Below, piece after piece: positions 17,497-28,387 of a DNA stretch of 64,000 nt. The notes below the pieces were generated by a model. The model had not been told where the DNA came from and searched no databases. It saw nothing but the letters and a program-made list of their open reading frames with translations. The DNA is from Planctomycetaceae bacterium (lineage in GTDB: Bacteria > Planctomycetota > Planctomycetia > Pirellulales > Pirellulaceae). Made by a program: the position numbers and the translations under genes. The stretch is taken from NCBI GenBank assembly GCA_020638975.1, contig JACKHN010000003.1, positions 372,001 through 436,000 on the forward strand, read 5' to 3'. Positions within the stretch are counted from its first letter, which is position 1. The number at the start of each line of letters is the position of its first letter.

Positions 17497-18720
17497 TTAA
17501 GCCTTGCCGCGGGCCTTGGCAAGCGCGGGCCAGAAGTTCAGCCAGTTCGTCGCCCCGGGTGCAGCGGCAACCTCGACCGATGTCTCGTCTCCGCCGCAAA
17601 GCATGTCTGCCAGTTCTATGATGGCTTGGGTCAGACCGGCGCGGGGTGCTCCTTCGACAAGCGGGACGCCGTTGTTGCGAACTTCTGCCATCACGCGGTA
17701 GTCGTTGGGGATCTGCTTGAAGATCTCACGCCCGATGGTTTCTCGAGCCTTCTTCATGCTGATCTGGCCATTTTCCAAACCGACCCGGTTCACGACGACT
17801 CGAATCTTATCCTTCAGTCCGTCGATTTCATCCATTGACATCAACAAGCGGACGACGTTGCGAAGGCACGGAAGATCAAGTTGGGTGACAAGAAGGATGT
17901 GTTCTGCTGCTTGCATCGCGACCATGTCAAGTTCGCTGTAGCCCTTTGAGAGATCAAAAATGAGATGCGAGAAGGTGGCTTTTAGCAAGCCGATGACTCG
18001 ATGCAGATCGTCCGGAGTAACGAGCGCCGTGTCTTGCAGCTGAATCGGTCGCGGCAATAGATAGAGTCCCGACGCGTGCTTCGTCAGCGATCGTTTGAGC
18101 AGATTGAAGTCGAGGCGTGCGATGTTCTGCGCAACGTCAACGAGGGTGTAATCAGGAATCGTATCGAGGAAGACATCAGCATCTCCCAATGCCAGATCTA
18201 AGTCGATCAACGCGACAGAGTTTTCAGGGCGTTTGGCCAATGCGCATCCGATGTTGACGGCCAAGCTAGTTGTACCCACGCCACCCGTGGCGCCGGCAAT
18301 TGCGAGCACTGTCGACGAACGTGACCGACCGTCTCCGCTCGAGTGGCCTTGGCGTCCGATGCGTTGAATGGCGGTAATGAGGTCTTCCATTCGGACGGGT
18401 TGCGTCAGGAACTCTTTCGCACCAGATCGCATCGCCTTCAGAATGATTTGGCCATCCGTCGATCCGCTGATCACGAGAATGCTGCATTCGGGCGAGCGTT
18501 CTTTAAGATCGCTGATCAGATCCAATGCCTTGGTGGCGTCGTGATCGATCGAAACGACGCCGATATCGGGATGAGTCTGGCCGACGACATCGGCAAAGAA
18601 CTCATAGCGAGAACACTCGGCTTCGAGCCACACCATGTCCATGCCTAAGAGCATCGACTTCAAGCTATCGCGACTGTCATCGTTCGGATCAACAATCGCC
18701 AGTCGTAGAACATTGCTCAT
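17497..18720 (-). CDS. tadZ: Tad pilus localisation protein TadZ/CpaE
   Basis: 407 residues. An atypical receiver domain (about 1-120; the phospho-acceptor position falls in VVSIDHDA, and KEFLTQPV follows) is joined to a ParA/MinD-like ATPase (about 135-390). Its P-loop reads GATGGVGTT (143-151): both the signature lysine and the P-loop lysine of ParA are replaced, which is common in CpaE/TadZ. VALIDLDLALGDADVFLD and VVVNRVG are further family motifs. The protein positions the pilus machinery at the pole. Its stop lies 8 bases from the REPIN-like repeat, so transposon DNA inserted just behind it. Confidence 0.9.
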   Translation of the reverse strand: MSNVLRLAIVDPNDDSRDSLKSMLLGMDMVWLEAECSRYEFFADVVGQTHPDIGVVSIDHDATKALDLISDLKERSPECSILVISGSTDGQIILKAMRSGAKEFLTQPVRMEDLITAIQRIGRQGHSSGDGRSRSSTVLAIAGATGGVGTTSLAVNIGCALAKRPENSVALIDLDLALGDADVFLDTIPDYTLVDVAQNIARLDFNLLKRSLTKHASGLYLLPRPIQLQDTALVTPDDLHRVIGLLKATFSHLIFDLSKGYSELDMVAMQAAEHILLVTQLDLPCLRNVVRLLMSMDEIDGLKDKIRVVVNRVGLENGQISMKKARETIGREIFKQIPNDYRVMAEVRNNGVPLVEGAPRAGLTQAIIELADMLCGGDETSVEVAAAPGATNWLNFWPALAKARGKA

Positions 18721-18784
18721 CTTTGGTTAACCGTTTTGTGAAATCATGTTGTGAAACTGGTGGACTGTTCTACTCGTAGGTGAG

Positions 18785-20380
18785 TTACTCCAACACGTCA
18801 TATCCGGTTGGGCCAATCAAGCTGGGACTACCGACTCCTGCTCGGACCGAGTTCGCTGGCGGGTTGGGTGGTTGGTTGTTTGTTCGCGGTGGCAGCCGAC
18901 CATTAATCGACGCTGACACTGGCTGCTGCATCGCCGGAACTGGTTCATACGTGGGAAGCGACGTGTTTGGCAAGGTGAATGTCGCCGGTCCGACACCCGA
19001 GGTGCAGCTTGAACAACTGCCGTCTGGACAACATGTGGGTACCTCGAGGTATCCGCGGTAGTACAGATCACAATCGCTGGGTGAGCCAGTTAGCTGGCCT
19101 GGCCCACAGGGCGGCACTTCGCTGGCGTCGAGAGCATCCACAAATTCGGGGGTGACGAGAATGAGCAGTTCGATCTCGTTATTCTGTTCGCGAACGCGAC
19201 GGAATGCGGCACCGACACCTGGCAGATCCGACAACCAAGGCAAACCGACGTTGGTGGATTCGACTTGCGTTTGGATCAGCCCGGCCAGCGCCAACGTCTG
19301 TCCGGCCTTCATTTCTACACCAGTATCCACCCAGCGAGTTCGCAGACCGGGAACTGTGGTGTTGTTGATTGTGACACTTCTCGCGGGATCGATTTCGCTC
19401 ACTTGCGGACGTACTTCCAGTCGAACGCGTCCGTTGCCGAGTACGATCGGGACGAAATCGACGCGTGTACCGAACTGGCGGTACTCGATCGAGACGGTCC
19501 CTAAACTTTGCGGCACGATAATTGGAAATTCACCACCCGAGCTAAAGCTGGCCGGGCGACCGCTGACCGTAACCAATGTTGGCTCCGCCAGAACTTTCAC
19601 GAGGTTGTATTGTCGCAGCGCATCGATGAATCCAAAGAACGAGTTCGCGTCGTTGACAATGCCAAACGCGACCGTATCGCCGCCCGAACTGGTCGCTGTG
19701 CCCGCTGCAACGTTGGTACTAGAGATTAGCCCGGCGACGCTCTGCACGACGAAGTCATCGCCGCTGAAGTTGGCCCAGTCGAATCCCAGTTGACGCAACT
19801 TGGTGCGCGAGACTTCCATCAACTTGACGTGCAGTAGGATCTGCTGAACACCACCGATCGTGATGTTGTTGATCACACTCGGATAATAGTCTTCGGCCAT
19901 GCGCACGATGCGGCTGACCATTTCAGCACGCGGCACATAACCAGAGATGACGACACTGCTGGCCAACGGCCTCACGCGCAGCGTTGCTTCTGGAAACTCG
20001 GTCATGAGCAAGTTCTCAAGCTCGCGAGCATCACCGTATACCAGCACATCGATCGTATGTTCGCCTTGATTCTCGTCCCATACCGTCAGCGTCGTGAAGC
20101 CGGCCTTCAATGCGGACAACTGGACTTGATTGGGCGAGATGGGTTGAGCACGCACCACGCCTTGATTCTCGACAAGCAATTGAGGCACCTTGTGCTCTGT
20201 CGTGAGAATGCGACTGGTGTTGACGATCATCTCCAACCGCTCAACAGGACCGCTCACTTTGAAGTGAACCGGTTGGCGGCCGAGTGTTTGGGCGTTGGAT
20301 GTCGTGACCGATCCCAAGCCAATTGCGATTGAAACAATCGCCCCCAGGACCGTTGCCGCGGTTGCACGTGCTTTCAACAT
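18785..20380 (-). CDS. cpaC: Tad pilus outer-membrane secretin RcpA/CpaC
   Basis: 531 residues. A signal peptide (about 1-30, ending SNAQ) is followed by the pilus-secretin N-terminal domain, a BON-like domain (SSVVISGYVPRAEMVSRIV, about 120-140) and the secretin core, which contains GGEFPIIVPQ, VPGLRTRWVDTGVEMKAGQT and LPWLSDLPGVGAAFR. The last about 100 residues are a linker rich in Cys, Pro and Gly (CCPDGSCSSC), not part of the channel. It forms the outer-membrane gate for the Flp pilus. It lies 51 nt downstream of cpaB and 64 nt upstream of tadZ. Confidence 0.92.
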   Translation of the reverse strand: MLKARATAATVLGAIVSIAIGLGSVTTSNAQTLGRQPVHFKVSGPVERLEMIVNTSRILTTEHKVPQLLVENQGVVRAQPISPNQVQLSALKAGFTTLTVWDENQGEHTIDVLVYGDARELENLLMTEFPEATLRVRPLASSVVISGYVPRAEMVSRIVRMAEDYYPSVINNITIGGVQQILLHVKLMEVSRTKLRQLGFDWANFSGDDFVVQSVAGLISSTNVAAGTATSSGGDTVAFGIVNDANSFFGFIDALRQYNLVKVLAEPTLVTVSGRPASFSSGGEFPIIVPQSLGTVSIEYRQFGTRVDFVPIVLGNGRVRLEVRPQVSEIDPARSVTINNTTVPGLRTRWVDTGVEMKAGQTLALAGLIQTQVESTNVGLPWLSDLPGVGAAFRRVREQNNEIELLILVTPEFVDALDASEVPPCGPGQLTGSPSDCDLYYRGYLEVPTCCPDGSCSSCTSGVGPATFTLPNTSLPTYEPVPAMQQPVSASINGRLPPRTNNQPPNPPANSVRAGVGSPSLIGPTGYDVLE

Positions 20381-20431
20381 TGCTATAGCTTCCTTGCGTT
20401 TAGCGCGTAATTACCATCCTTGGTGCCGCGT

Positions 20432-21544
20432 TTAGTGCGGAGAGATTGGTATATCTTCTTCGGTACCAGGTTCACTTGACGGCGGAGAGCCGTCGCCATC
20501 GTTGTCAATCGTCGGCGGCTCAGTCGGAGTCGTTGGACGGACTCGAGGCTGCGGTCGCGTCGACGGTGTAGGCAAGGCGGCCGCTGCCGATTCGTAGCCA
20601 CCGTTATTTGCACCAACTCCGGTCTCACTGGGCAGCTCCTTCTCGTCGCTCCAGAGGAACTCACGAGAGCCCGTTGATCCCAGAATGACCATCTTCCACT
20701 TTGGCGTTGTATCGATTGGCTCGACGATGTCTGCGACAGTTTCGGTGACCGGTGGTGGCGTGCTGGCGCCGGTCAACCAATCGTTGAAACCGTCATTCTG
20801 TCCGATGACTCGATCGTTGGCCGTTTCGCCAGCAGTACCCAATAACGACTTGACGGTTTCACCTTCTTCGTCGGTATCTTCAACATCATCATCTGGGCGG
20901 CGTAGCGTCAGGAACAACCGTCCCAGTTCGGAGGCCAACATGGCCGCTTCCGCTTGACGTGGCTTAAGCAACAGTGAAACGGTGCTCAAGGCACGAGAGC
21001 GACCGTCTTCATCGACACTTCGTTCCGTCGCTCCATCGACGCTGAAGACGTTGACATCCTTCAGGATTGTACGAGTGCCGGTCTCAGGAACTTCAGCGCT
21101 CTTTCTTAAAAGCACCAGCACATCGACTCGATCACCTGGTTGGATCAAACCACCACCAGCGTTCTCGACCGACGCTTTGATCGAGACGACACGGAAACCT
21201 TTCGGAATTGTCTGCGTCGCGCTGCTGTTGTTCGATCCCATTAACTTGGCTTGCAGAATTGGCTCCCCTGCATACATTCGAGTTCGGGGAAACTTGCCTT
21301 CAACGTCAGTTAGCTCGTAGATCGCACCTTCGGGGACACGATCCTTCGGCCACTCCTCAAGCTTCACGGTTTGGGCGTCGAGTTTTTCACCGATATTGAC
21401 ATCGATCATGGCGACCAAGATCTTGGCCGTTTCGACTTGCTGAACGTTTCCGCTGGCGTTTTCCATGTACTGGCTGACGCCAATCGACGCCGCTAGTCCG
21501 CAACCAACGGCGATGACGAACAGTACTAGTGATTTCGCTCGCAT
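20432..21544 (-). CDS. cpaB: Tad pilus assembly protein RcpC/CpaB
   Basis: 370 residues. A membrane anchor (about 5-24) leads into a periplasmic SAF domain (about 40-110: AKILVAMIDVNIGEKLDAQT, then MYAGEPILQAKL) and the RcpC domain (KGFRVVSIKASVENAGGGLI; PGDRVDVLVLLRK). The C-terminal 120 residues are proline- and threonine-rich and probably disordered, longer than in Caulobacter CpaB. It works with the secretin in the periplasm. Position directly between tadE and the secretin gene supports the call. Confidence 0.9.
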   Translation of the reverse strand: MRAKSLVLFVIAVGCGLAASIGVSQYMENASGNVQQVETAKILVAMIDVNIGEKLDAQTVKLEEWPKDRVPEGAIYELTDVEGKFPRTRMYAGEPILQAKLMGSNNSSATQTIPKGFRVVSIKASVENAGGGLIQPGDRVDVLVLLRKSAEVPETGTRTILKDVNVFSVDGATERSVDEDGRSRALSTVSLLLKPRQAEAAMLASELGRLFLTLRRPDDDVEDTDEEGETVKSLLGTAGETANDRVIGQNDGFNDWLTGASTPPPVTETVADIVEPIDTTPKWKMVILGSTGSREFLWSDEKELPSETGVGANNGGYESAAAALPTPSTRPQPRVRPTTPTEPPTIDNDGDGSPPSSEPGTEEDIPISPH

Positions 21545-21576
21545 CAGTTATCCCCCTCTGTCATTTGGTTGCTCAT

Positions 21577-22095
21577 CTATTGCACGCTCTCACGACGCAT
21601 GACGGACGTTGCCGACATGTTCGCGTTCCCTAGGAACATTGGCGCGGGCAACCAACTCACTCGACTGAACGGCACCGTCAAGCTGACGGTAACCGGATCA
21701 CCGAACGATGCGGCTGCAGGATCAGGACTTACAGTGATTTCATTGTTATTCACCGTAATATTCCCGCTGGTCAGATAGTCTTGCACGGTAGTCTTGACGT
21801 TCGACACGGTGGTGCCATCCAGCACCGCACGGCGAGCGCCTTCGCGTGTTGCGTTCGTCAACATCTGTTGAACCATCACCATGCGACCGTACTCGATCAT
21901 CCCAAACAGGAGCAAAACAAAGATAGGAGCAACCACGGCAAACTCGACAGCTGCCGCTCCTCGTTGTTTTCGGAACGACCCACACACTTTGTGCATGTTG
22001 AACCGGCCAAGCCGTAAGGTCGTCGCTCGCTTCTTAGTGTTCCGCAACTCGCCAGTCTGGGCTGTTTCGCTATCTTTCGGTTTGAAGAATCTCAT
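21577..22095 (-). CDS. tadE: TadE-like minor pseudopilin
   Basis: 172 residues from the ATG at 22095, whose first three bases overlap the prepilin peptidase stop as ATGA; a TTG start at 22113 is also open but less likely. The pseudopilin signature RGAAAVEFAVVAPIFVLLLF has the Gly/Ala cleavage region and the Glu at +5, followed by one hydrophobic helix and IEYGRMVMVQQMLTNATREG, the TadE motif. The rest is a beta-rich periplasmic domain. The product is probably processed by the CpaA peptidase encoded just before it and acts as a minor pilin. Confidence 0.88.
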   Translation of the reverse strand: MRFFKPKDSETAQTGELRNTKKRATTLRLGRFNMHKVCGSFRKQRGAAAVEFAVVAPIFVLLLFGMIEYGRMVMVQQMLTNATREGARRAVLDGTTVSNVKTTVQDYLTSGNITVNNNEITVSPDPAAASFGDPVTVSLTVPFSRVSWLPAPMFLGNANMSATSVMRRESVQ

Positions 22096-22676
22096 ATCAG
22101 CATTCCCGTCCAAGCAAAGTAAGCGATCGTGCCAATCGCGATTGGAATTCCATAGGGCAGAAGCATCATGGAACTCTTGCGTTCTGCGGCGATCACGGAC
22201 AGACGCTCTGGATCGCGAATCGTCGTGATCTCACCGAGGATCGCCCAGAACTGGTAATAGTGTTTTGTGAATTTTCCGCGAGCCAGCACCATCAGCACCG
22301 CTAGCACAGCACCGATAATTCCCGACAGGCAGAACGCGTAGAAGGTTGTCGAGCCATGCATCCAAGCACCGACGCCCATCAGCAGTTTGACATCGCCGGC
22401 TCCCATGCCGCCGATCGAGTAGGCGGGCAGCAGCAACGCGAGCCCCACCACGGTGCCGACCAGGCTCCAACCCAAACCGAGATACCAAGGCTCGCCCGCC
22501 AAAACGCAAGAGCCAATACTGAAGATCCAGCCGCTGATGATCAACGGAAAGGTCAGCCAGTTGGGAACCTTGAGTTGGATTCCATCAATGATCGCAGCGA
22601 CGACCAAGACAATGGTGACGAACCAGACGTGCCAGTTGGTGACCATGCTATCGGCGAGTGAAGTAAGAAAGTCCAT
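22092..22676 (-). CDS. cpaA: Prepilin peptidase CpaA/TadV (A24 aspartic peptidase)
   Basis: 194 residues, almost all membrane-embedded. The two active-site aspartates are visible in AAIIDGIQLKVPNWLTF (about 27-43) and GMGAGDVKLLMGVGAW (about 90-105), the GxGD family signature. AAAGGAG lies 8 nt before the ATG on the minus strand, a strong ribosome site. It cleaves the short leader from the Flp pilin and from TadE-like proteins at the inner membrane. The gene overlaps tadE by 4 nt. Confidence 0.92.
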   Translation of the reverse strand: MDFLTSLADSMVTNWHVWFVTIVLVVAAIIDGIQLKVPNWLTFPLIISGWIFSIGSCVLAGEPWYLGLGWSLVGTVVGLALLLPAYSIGGMGAGDVKLLMGVGAWMHGSTTFYAFCLSGIIGAVLAVLMVLARGKFTKHYYQFWAILGEITTIRDPERLSVIAAERKSSMMLLPYGIPIAIGTIAYFAWTGMLI

Positions 22677-22745
22677 GTTTGTGTCTCCTTTCTCGTGTGA
22701 TCTCAGTCGACTTCGATTTGTCGACCTGCTGTTTCTCGTGCGAGA

Positions 22746-22916
22746 TCAGACTCGCAGCGCGAACAGGTAACTAACAATCGCGGTTATCGCAGTCGCAAAG
22801 CAACACACCAGCTCCAACGCCACCGCCAAACTGTCGGCTGGTAAGAACGGGTACATGCTTTGACTCACTGTGAAACGTGTTAATTGTTGTGGCGTACGAT
22901 AAACAAACGCCTTCAT
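22746..22916 (-). CDS. Small membrane protein of the tad locus, unknown
   Basis: A 56-residue open frame (ATG at 22916) between flp and cpaA. The last 28 residues (SLAVALELVCCFATAITAIV and on) form one membrane segment; the N-terminus is polar and basic. GGGGA seven bases upstream could serve as ribosome site, but it overlaps the end of the hairpin at 22926-22953. I recognise no family. Position in the pilus operon and the membrane segment are in favour of a real gene; its short length is against. Confidence 0.45.
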   Translation of the reverse strand: MKAFVYRTPQQLTRFTVSQSMYPFLPADSLAVALELVCCFATAITAIVSYLFALRV

Positions 22917-22925
22917 CGCAAAATC

Positions 22926-22953
22926 CCCGCACGGTGTCGAAACACCGTGCGGG
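22926..22953 (-). terminator. Hairpin behind the Flp pilin gene (attenuator or partial terminator)
   Basis: A perfect 12 bp stem, CCCGCACGGTGT with ACACCGTGCGGG, closed by a TTCG tetraloop on the minus strand, begins 35 bases after the flp stop. Only four T follow (GGATTTTGCG), so termination is probably partial. It would allow much more pilin mRNA than mRNA for the assembly genes. Its 3' arm runs into the only Shine-Dalgarno-like sequence of the small ORF that follows. Confidence 0.7.
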
Positions 22954-22987
22954 TGCTTTTGCTGGATGTAGTTCGAAGCAGCAAGGA

Positions 22988-23173
22988 CTAGCTGCTGGCA
23001 GCGCCAACTTTGTTGGCGATGTTGTTGAACTGAGCAGCTGCTTGCGTACCGACAGCTGTAATCGCAGTTAAACAAACGATGATGATCAAAGCGAGCATCA
23101 CCGCGTACTCGACGGCTGTTGGGCCATCTTCCGACTTCAGAAAGCGTTTTACCTTCGTTGCGAAATTCTTCAT
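22988..23173 (-). CDS. flp: Flp family type IVb pilin
   Basis: 61 residues with the Flp layout: a short basic leader (KNFATKVKRFLKSEDG), the cleavage site with Glu+5 (GPTAVEYAVMLALIIIVC) and a single hydrophobic helix, ending in a short polar tail. GGGAGG sits about 6 nt before the ATG, a strong ribosome site as expected for the major pilin. It is the first gene of the tad operon. CpaA would cleave after the Gly at residue 17. Confidence 0.95.
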   Translation of the reverse strand: MKNFATKVKRFLKSEDGPTAVEYAVMLALIIIVCLTAITAVGTQAAAQFNNIANKVGAASS

Positions 23174-23685
23174 CTTTCCCTCCCAAATGTGCGGCTGTTC
23201 TCGGTCGACTCAACCGAGCAAACGAAAACTCGTACAAACAACGATACGTTTCGAAACGTGAACCGGCAGGGAATCGCGAAAGTAAATTTCGCAGATCGAA
23301 GTCGGTTCAAATTTCACACAACTCGACTGATGCAGGCCTCGTCATCGTCTCAGTCCTCGTGTCTGGGAGGGCGTACGAGTGGACTCGTGACGTCTTCCAT
23401 CCATTCGGTAACCTGGCTGCCGCGACCGACACAAATCGTGCGCGGCCCTTGGCTTTGCGTCCCGGCCTTACGACCGGTTTGCCCTTTCGAGGATGTGAGG
23501 CTGCACGCCTACAGAATGATGCGATTCGACGCGAAACGCCTCACTCTGGGAGACTCAGCAGCGAACTGTTGTCTCTCCACTTTGAAACCTATGTCACGAT
23601 CCCGGTTAGTCAAATCGTGAGACTTAGGGAATTTGAAGTTTCTTCGTTCAAATTCGAAATGGCGAACGAGAAGTAGAGAGGCGGC
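23174..23685. other. Intergenic region upstream of the tad operon
   Basis: About 510 bases between flp and the next DUF1501 gene, both on the minus strand. It must hold the tad operon promoter, though I cannot point to a sure -35/-10 pair. Near 23625-23675 lies a run of TTTGAAGTTTC / TTCAAATTCGAAATGGCGAA character, an AT-rich word pattern also seen near 8930-8990. No coding frame or RNA gene is convincing. Confidence 0.4.
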
Positions 23686-25164
<1,479 letters not shown>

Positions 25165-25188
25165 GTGCGGTCTCTCGTTGAATGTGTT

Positions 25189-28035
25189 CTATTGCCGGAC
25201 GATGAACTCGTCCAAATTGATCACGATGCGCGATAGAACCACCCAGGTCGCGATTTCGCTGATCGCTTCTCGATTCGTCAAATCGACCTTCATGTTGATC
25301 GCAACCTCTCCGGCTAGTTGTGGGTTGGCATCGTAGAACCCGCGATGTTCTTCGTACAAACCGATCAGTTCTGGCCACTCATCTTCCCTTGGATTGCGTG
25401 ACAGGCACAACTCGTACAGTCGATTCATTCGGTCGTACACGCGTACTGAGTCCATTTCACGCGGCGGCAGTTCGCCCACCAGTCGCTGGCCGAGCGCCTT
25501 TGCACACTCGAAGTTGAAGGCATCGTTCATCCGGTGCAGCGCTTGCATCGGAGTCGTCGAGCGATGGCGCCGAGTGCAGGTGGTATTGTTATGAGCGGCG
25601 TCGAAGATCATCAGGCCTGGGTAGGGCGCCGTGCGTTGAAACCAAGTGTAGATGCCACGCCGAAACAGCCCGTCGCCCCACGAGGGGGTAAGCGGTTGGC
25701 TTCGATTGAACGACAGGTCTTGCGCACCTGTTGGCTGCGGGAGCACGACCGACGGACCACCAACGCGTCTGTCGAGCAGACCACTAACTGCCAGTCCAAG
25801 ATCTCGCACGACTTCCGCGTCGACACGTAACCGCTGCTGGCGGGCCAGCAATTCATTCAGCGGATCACTATCGACGAGGTCGCTGCGGTACTTGCTTGAT
25901 TGCTGGTAGGTCGCGGACGTGACGATCAGTTTGTGCAATCGCTTCATGCTCCATCCACCTGCGATAAACTCGTTCGCAAGCCAATCCAACAACTCGGGGT
26001 GCGAAGGTTGGTCTCCTTCGAGTCCGAAGTCATCCTCGGTGAACACCAAGCCTCGTCCAAAGTACTGTTGCCAGATACGGTTCACGGCCACGCGCGCGGT
26101 CAGTGGGTTCGCTGGGTCAACGATCCAACGAGCCAGATCAAGCCGATCCGGTCGCTCTTCGCGAGACTTCAGTGGCGGAAGCACTTCGGGCGTGGCGCGA
26201 TGGACGACCTCGGCGGGACGCAGGAAATCGCCGCGTTCAAAGAGTCGTGTCTCGCGAAGTTCTTTCGATTCTGCGATAGTTTGGGCAAGTGTGTCGTCCG
26301 GATTCTTTGGTTCCAAACGCAACCTCGTCTGAACAGCGTTGTCGATATTTAGCCAATCCGGATCACGAGAGCAGAAGTAGTCGAGGATGACGCGGTTGTG
26401 TTCTTCCATGCGTTGAGCAGTTGGCACGGCCAAGAAGTCCGCCGCACGGCCTTTGATTTCTTCCACACGAAATGGCAGGGACGTGCCGGTGACGGACAAG
26501 CGGAAACAACCGATCAACTGGAACCAGCCGCCAGTCCCTTGTCGCATCGTGATCGTAAATCGAGTGCCTGCAGAATTGGCAACTGGTTTGCGAAACTCAA
26601 CGACAGCAACGTGACGCTCGCCCGTGCGTTGGCCGATCGACCAACCGCCGCTGCCAGGACGCGTGTAAATCGCACCACGAAACGGTCGGTCATGGCGTGC
26701 GTGGCTGGCGACCGGATGCAACAACTCTAAGCGTTCGGCTGGCGGAAGTGTGGGCGTGTCGATCGCGATATCTTCTGCGGGGACAGGCTCGGCTTCCACG
26801 ATGAATTCACTCAAGTCGAACTCGCCGTTCGGATCTCGCCCAGGTCCTTGGTTGGGCAAGCTCGCGTGAGGCAGGACTTCAAGCCGGAGGCCCGTGATAA
26901 TCGGCAGTTTGCTCGTCGCTACGATCGTGTATGTCGAGTCTTCTGGTGTTGGCCCCGACGCAAGGATCGAAAGGTCTTCTTGCAAAGTTAGATCTTCACC
27001 CTTGCTCGCGGAAAGATAATAAGGCTTCAGGGGTTCCCATTTCGCGGACTCGATCTTCGGAAGCGTCGCGGCCCAGTGCTTCGCTCGGTCCGAGGCAATG
27101 TGCTGTTCGTAGTTGTGCCGCGTCGCGAGAATTTGTTCGTACTGTTGATCGAATAGAGCTTTCTTCTCGGGATAGCCCACGGTTTCTTCGGGCAGCGGAG
27201 CCGGGCAATCTCTCTCTTGAACGCTGTCGAAGAACGCGTACATTCCGAAATAGTCGACTTGCGAGATCGGGTCGTACTTGTGGTCGTGGCAGCGGGCACA
27301 GCCAAGTGTTAGTCCTAACCAAACAGTTGCTGTCGTATCCGTCCGGTCGAACGTTTGGCGAACGCGATCTTCGTGCGGATCGGCACCGACTTCCAAATTG
27401 CTCAACGTGTTGCGGTGGAATCCTGTTGCGACCAACTGATCGTTCGTTGGATTAGGAAGCAGATCACCCGCGAGTTGTTCGATCGTGAACTGGTCAAACG
27501 GAAGATCGCGATTCAACGCCTCGACAACCCAATGTCGGTAACGCCAAGCATGGGGACGAGGCTGATCAAGGTCATAGCCGTGGCTATCGGCGTAACGAGC
27601 TTGATCGAGCCAATGCCGTCCCCAGCGTTCGCCATAGTGTGGCGAGTCCAGGAGTTGATCAACCAATGTTTCGTAGGCCTGCGGATCAAGATCTGCGACA
27701 AAGGCCGCGACATCTTCCGGCTGCGGAGGCAAGCCCAACAAGTCGAGATACAAGCGGCGAATGAGCGTACGTCGATCGGCTGGTGGCGATGGGGCGATTC
27801 CTTCTTGCTCCAATCGCTCCAGCACAAAGCGGTCAATGTCGTTGTTGATCCACGCTTCCAAATCTACTTGTGGCGGCTGTACTGGTTGGATCGGCTGAAA
27901 TGCCCAGTGCTTGGATTGTTTCTGGACTGATTCTATGTGATTGAGTGTTTCGCTCGACGGCGTCTCGGCGTATGACGACGCTGCGCACAATCCGACACCA
28001 AACACTAGGAGGCCGACGTAAATCGAGCGTTCCAC
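25189..28035 (-). CDS. DUF1549/DUF1553 domain secreted protein
   Basis: Start set at the GTG at 28035: AAGGA lies just upstream and the protein then opens with a clean signal peptide (ERSIYVGLLVFGVG to SSYAET). An ATG at 28119 is also in frame. The N-terminal DUF1549 domain begins near DRFVLERLEQEGIAPSP, continues with GERWGRHWLDQARYADS, and ends with LTLGCARCHDHKYDPIS, which holds a CxxCH haem-attachment type motif. The C-terminal DUF1553 domain has NPLTARVAVNRIWQQYFGRG and TWFQRTAPYPGLMIFDA. A beta-rich segment separates them. The pair with DUF1501 is thought to process or bind extracellular polymers. Confidence 0.88.
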   Translation of the reverse strand: MERSIYVGLLVFGVGLCAASSYAETPSSETLNHIESVQKQSKHWAFQPIQPVQPPQVDLEAWINNDIDRFVLERLEQEGIAPSPPADRRTLIRRLYLDLLGLPPQPEDVAAFVADLDPQAYETLVDQLLDSPHYGERWGRHWLDQARYADSHGYDLDQPRPHAWRYRHWVVEALNRDLPFDQFTIEQLAGDLLPNPTNDQLVATGFHRNTLSNLEVGADPHEDRVRQTFDRTDTTATVWLGLTLGCARCHDHKYDPISQVDYFGMYAFFDSVQERDCPAPLPEETVGYPEKKALFDQQYEQILATRHNYEQHIASDRAKHWAATLPKIESAKWEPLKPYYLSASKGEDLTLQEDLSILASGPTPEDSTYTIVATSKLPIITGLRLEVLPHASLPNQGPGRDPNGEFDLSEFIVEAEPVPAEDIAIDTPTLPPAERLELLHPVASHARHDRPFRGAIYTRPGSGGWSIGQRTGERHVAVVEFRKPVANSAGTRFTITMRQGTGGWFQLIGCFRLSVTGTSLPFRVEEIKGRAADFLAVPTAQRMEEHNRVILDYFCSRDPDWLNIDNAVQTRLRLEPKNPDDTLAQTIAESKELRETRLFERGDFLRPAEVVHRATPEVLPPLKSREERPDRLDLARWIVDPANPLTARVAVNRIWQQYFGRGLVFTEDDFGLEGDQPSHPELLDWLANEFIAGGWSMKRLHKLIVTSATYQQSSKYRSDLVDSDPLNELLARQQRLRVDAEVVRDLGLAVSGLLDRRVGGPSVVLPQPTGAQDLSFNRSQPLTPSWGDGLFRRGIYTWFQRTAPYPGLMIFDAAHNNTTCTRRHRSTTPMQALHRMNDAFNFECAKALGQRLVGELPPREMDSVRVYDRMNRLYELCLSRNPREDEWPELIGLYEEHRGFYDANPQLAGEVAINMKVDLTNREAISEIATWVVLSRIVINLDEFIVRQ

Positions 28036-28387
28036 AGGAAGATCCTTGTTGGCGGGTGAGTTTGGGGCGGGACGAGCGTGCCTGACACAAAGGACTCGGG
28101 CAAGTCGCTGGAAAAACATTGCTCACATTTACGAACGAGTCAATTCTGCAACGTTCCCTTCTGAATGTTGCCGGAAAGCAACCAATCGTTTCCCCGCGAA
28201 TACAGCTGCCCCACAAATCCGCGAGCAAGTTCTTTGCCTCTTAGCAATTCATGTCCCATCTTTCCCTTATGTAGGAATGCGCTTGGTCGAAGCGAACCGC
28301 TAGGGTTTTTCACCGAACGCTTAGCCAATGACGTTTGCCTGAGTGCCCTATCTGCCCACCTCACCACCGACAGGAGTCTGACGAACT
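28036..28387. other. Divergent intergenic region between DUF1549 gene and tadG-like gene
   Basis: About 350 bases between two divergent genes. It should carry promoters in both directions. I found no hairpin, repeat or small gene that can be supported. Confidence 0.3.

Noticed and set aside
19152..19793. 213-codon open frame on the plus strand
   Set aside because: It lies wholly opposite the secretin gene, whose domains are clear; the translated frame is Ser/Thr/Arg-rich with no family features.
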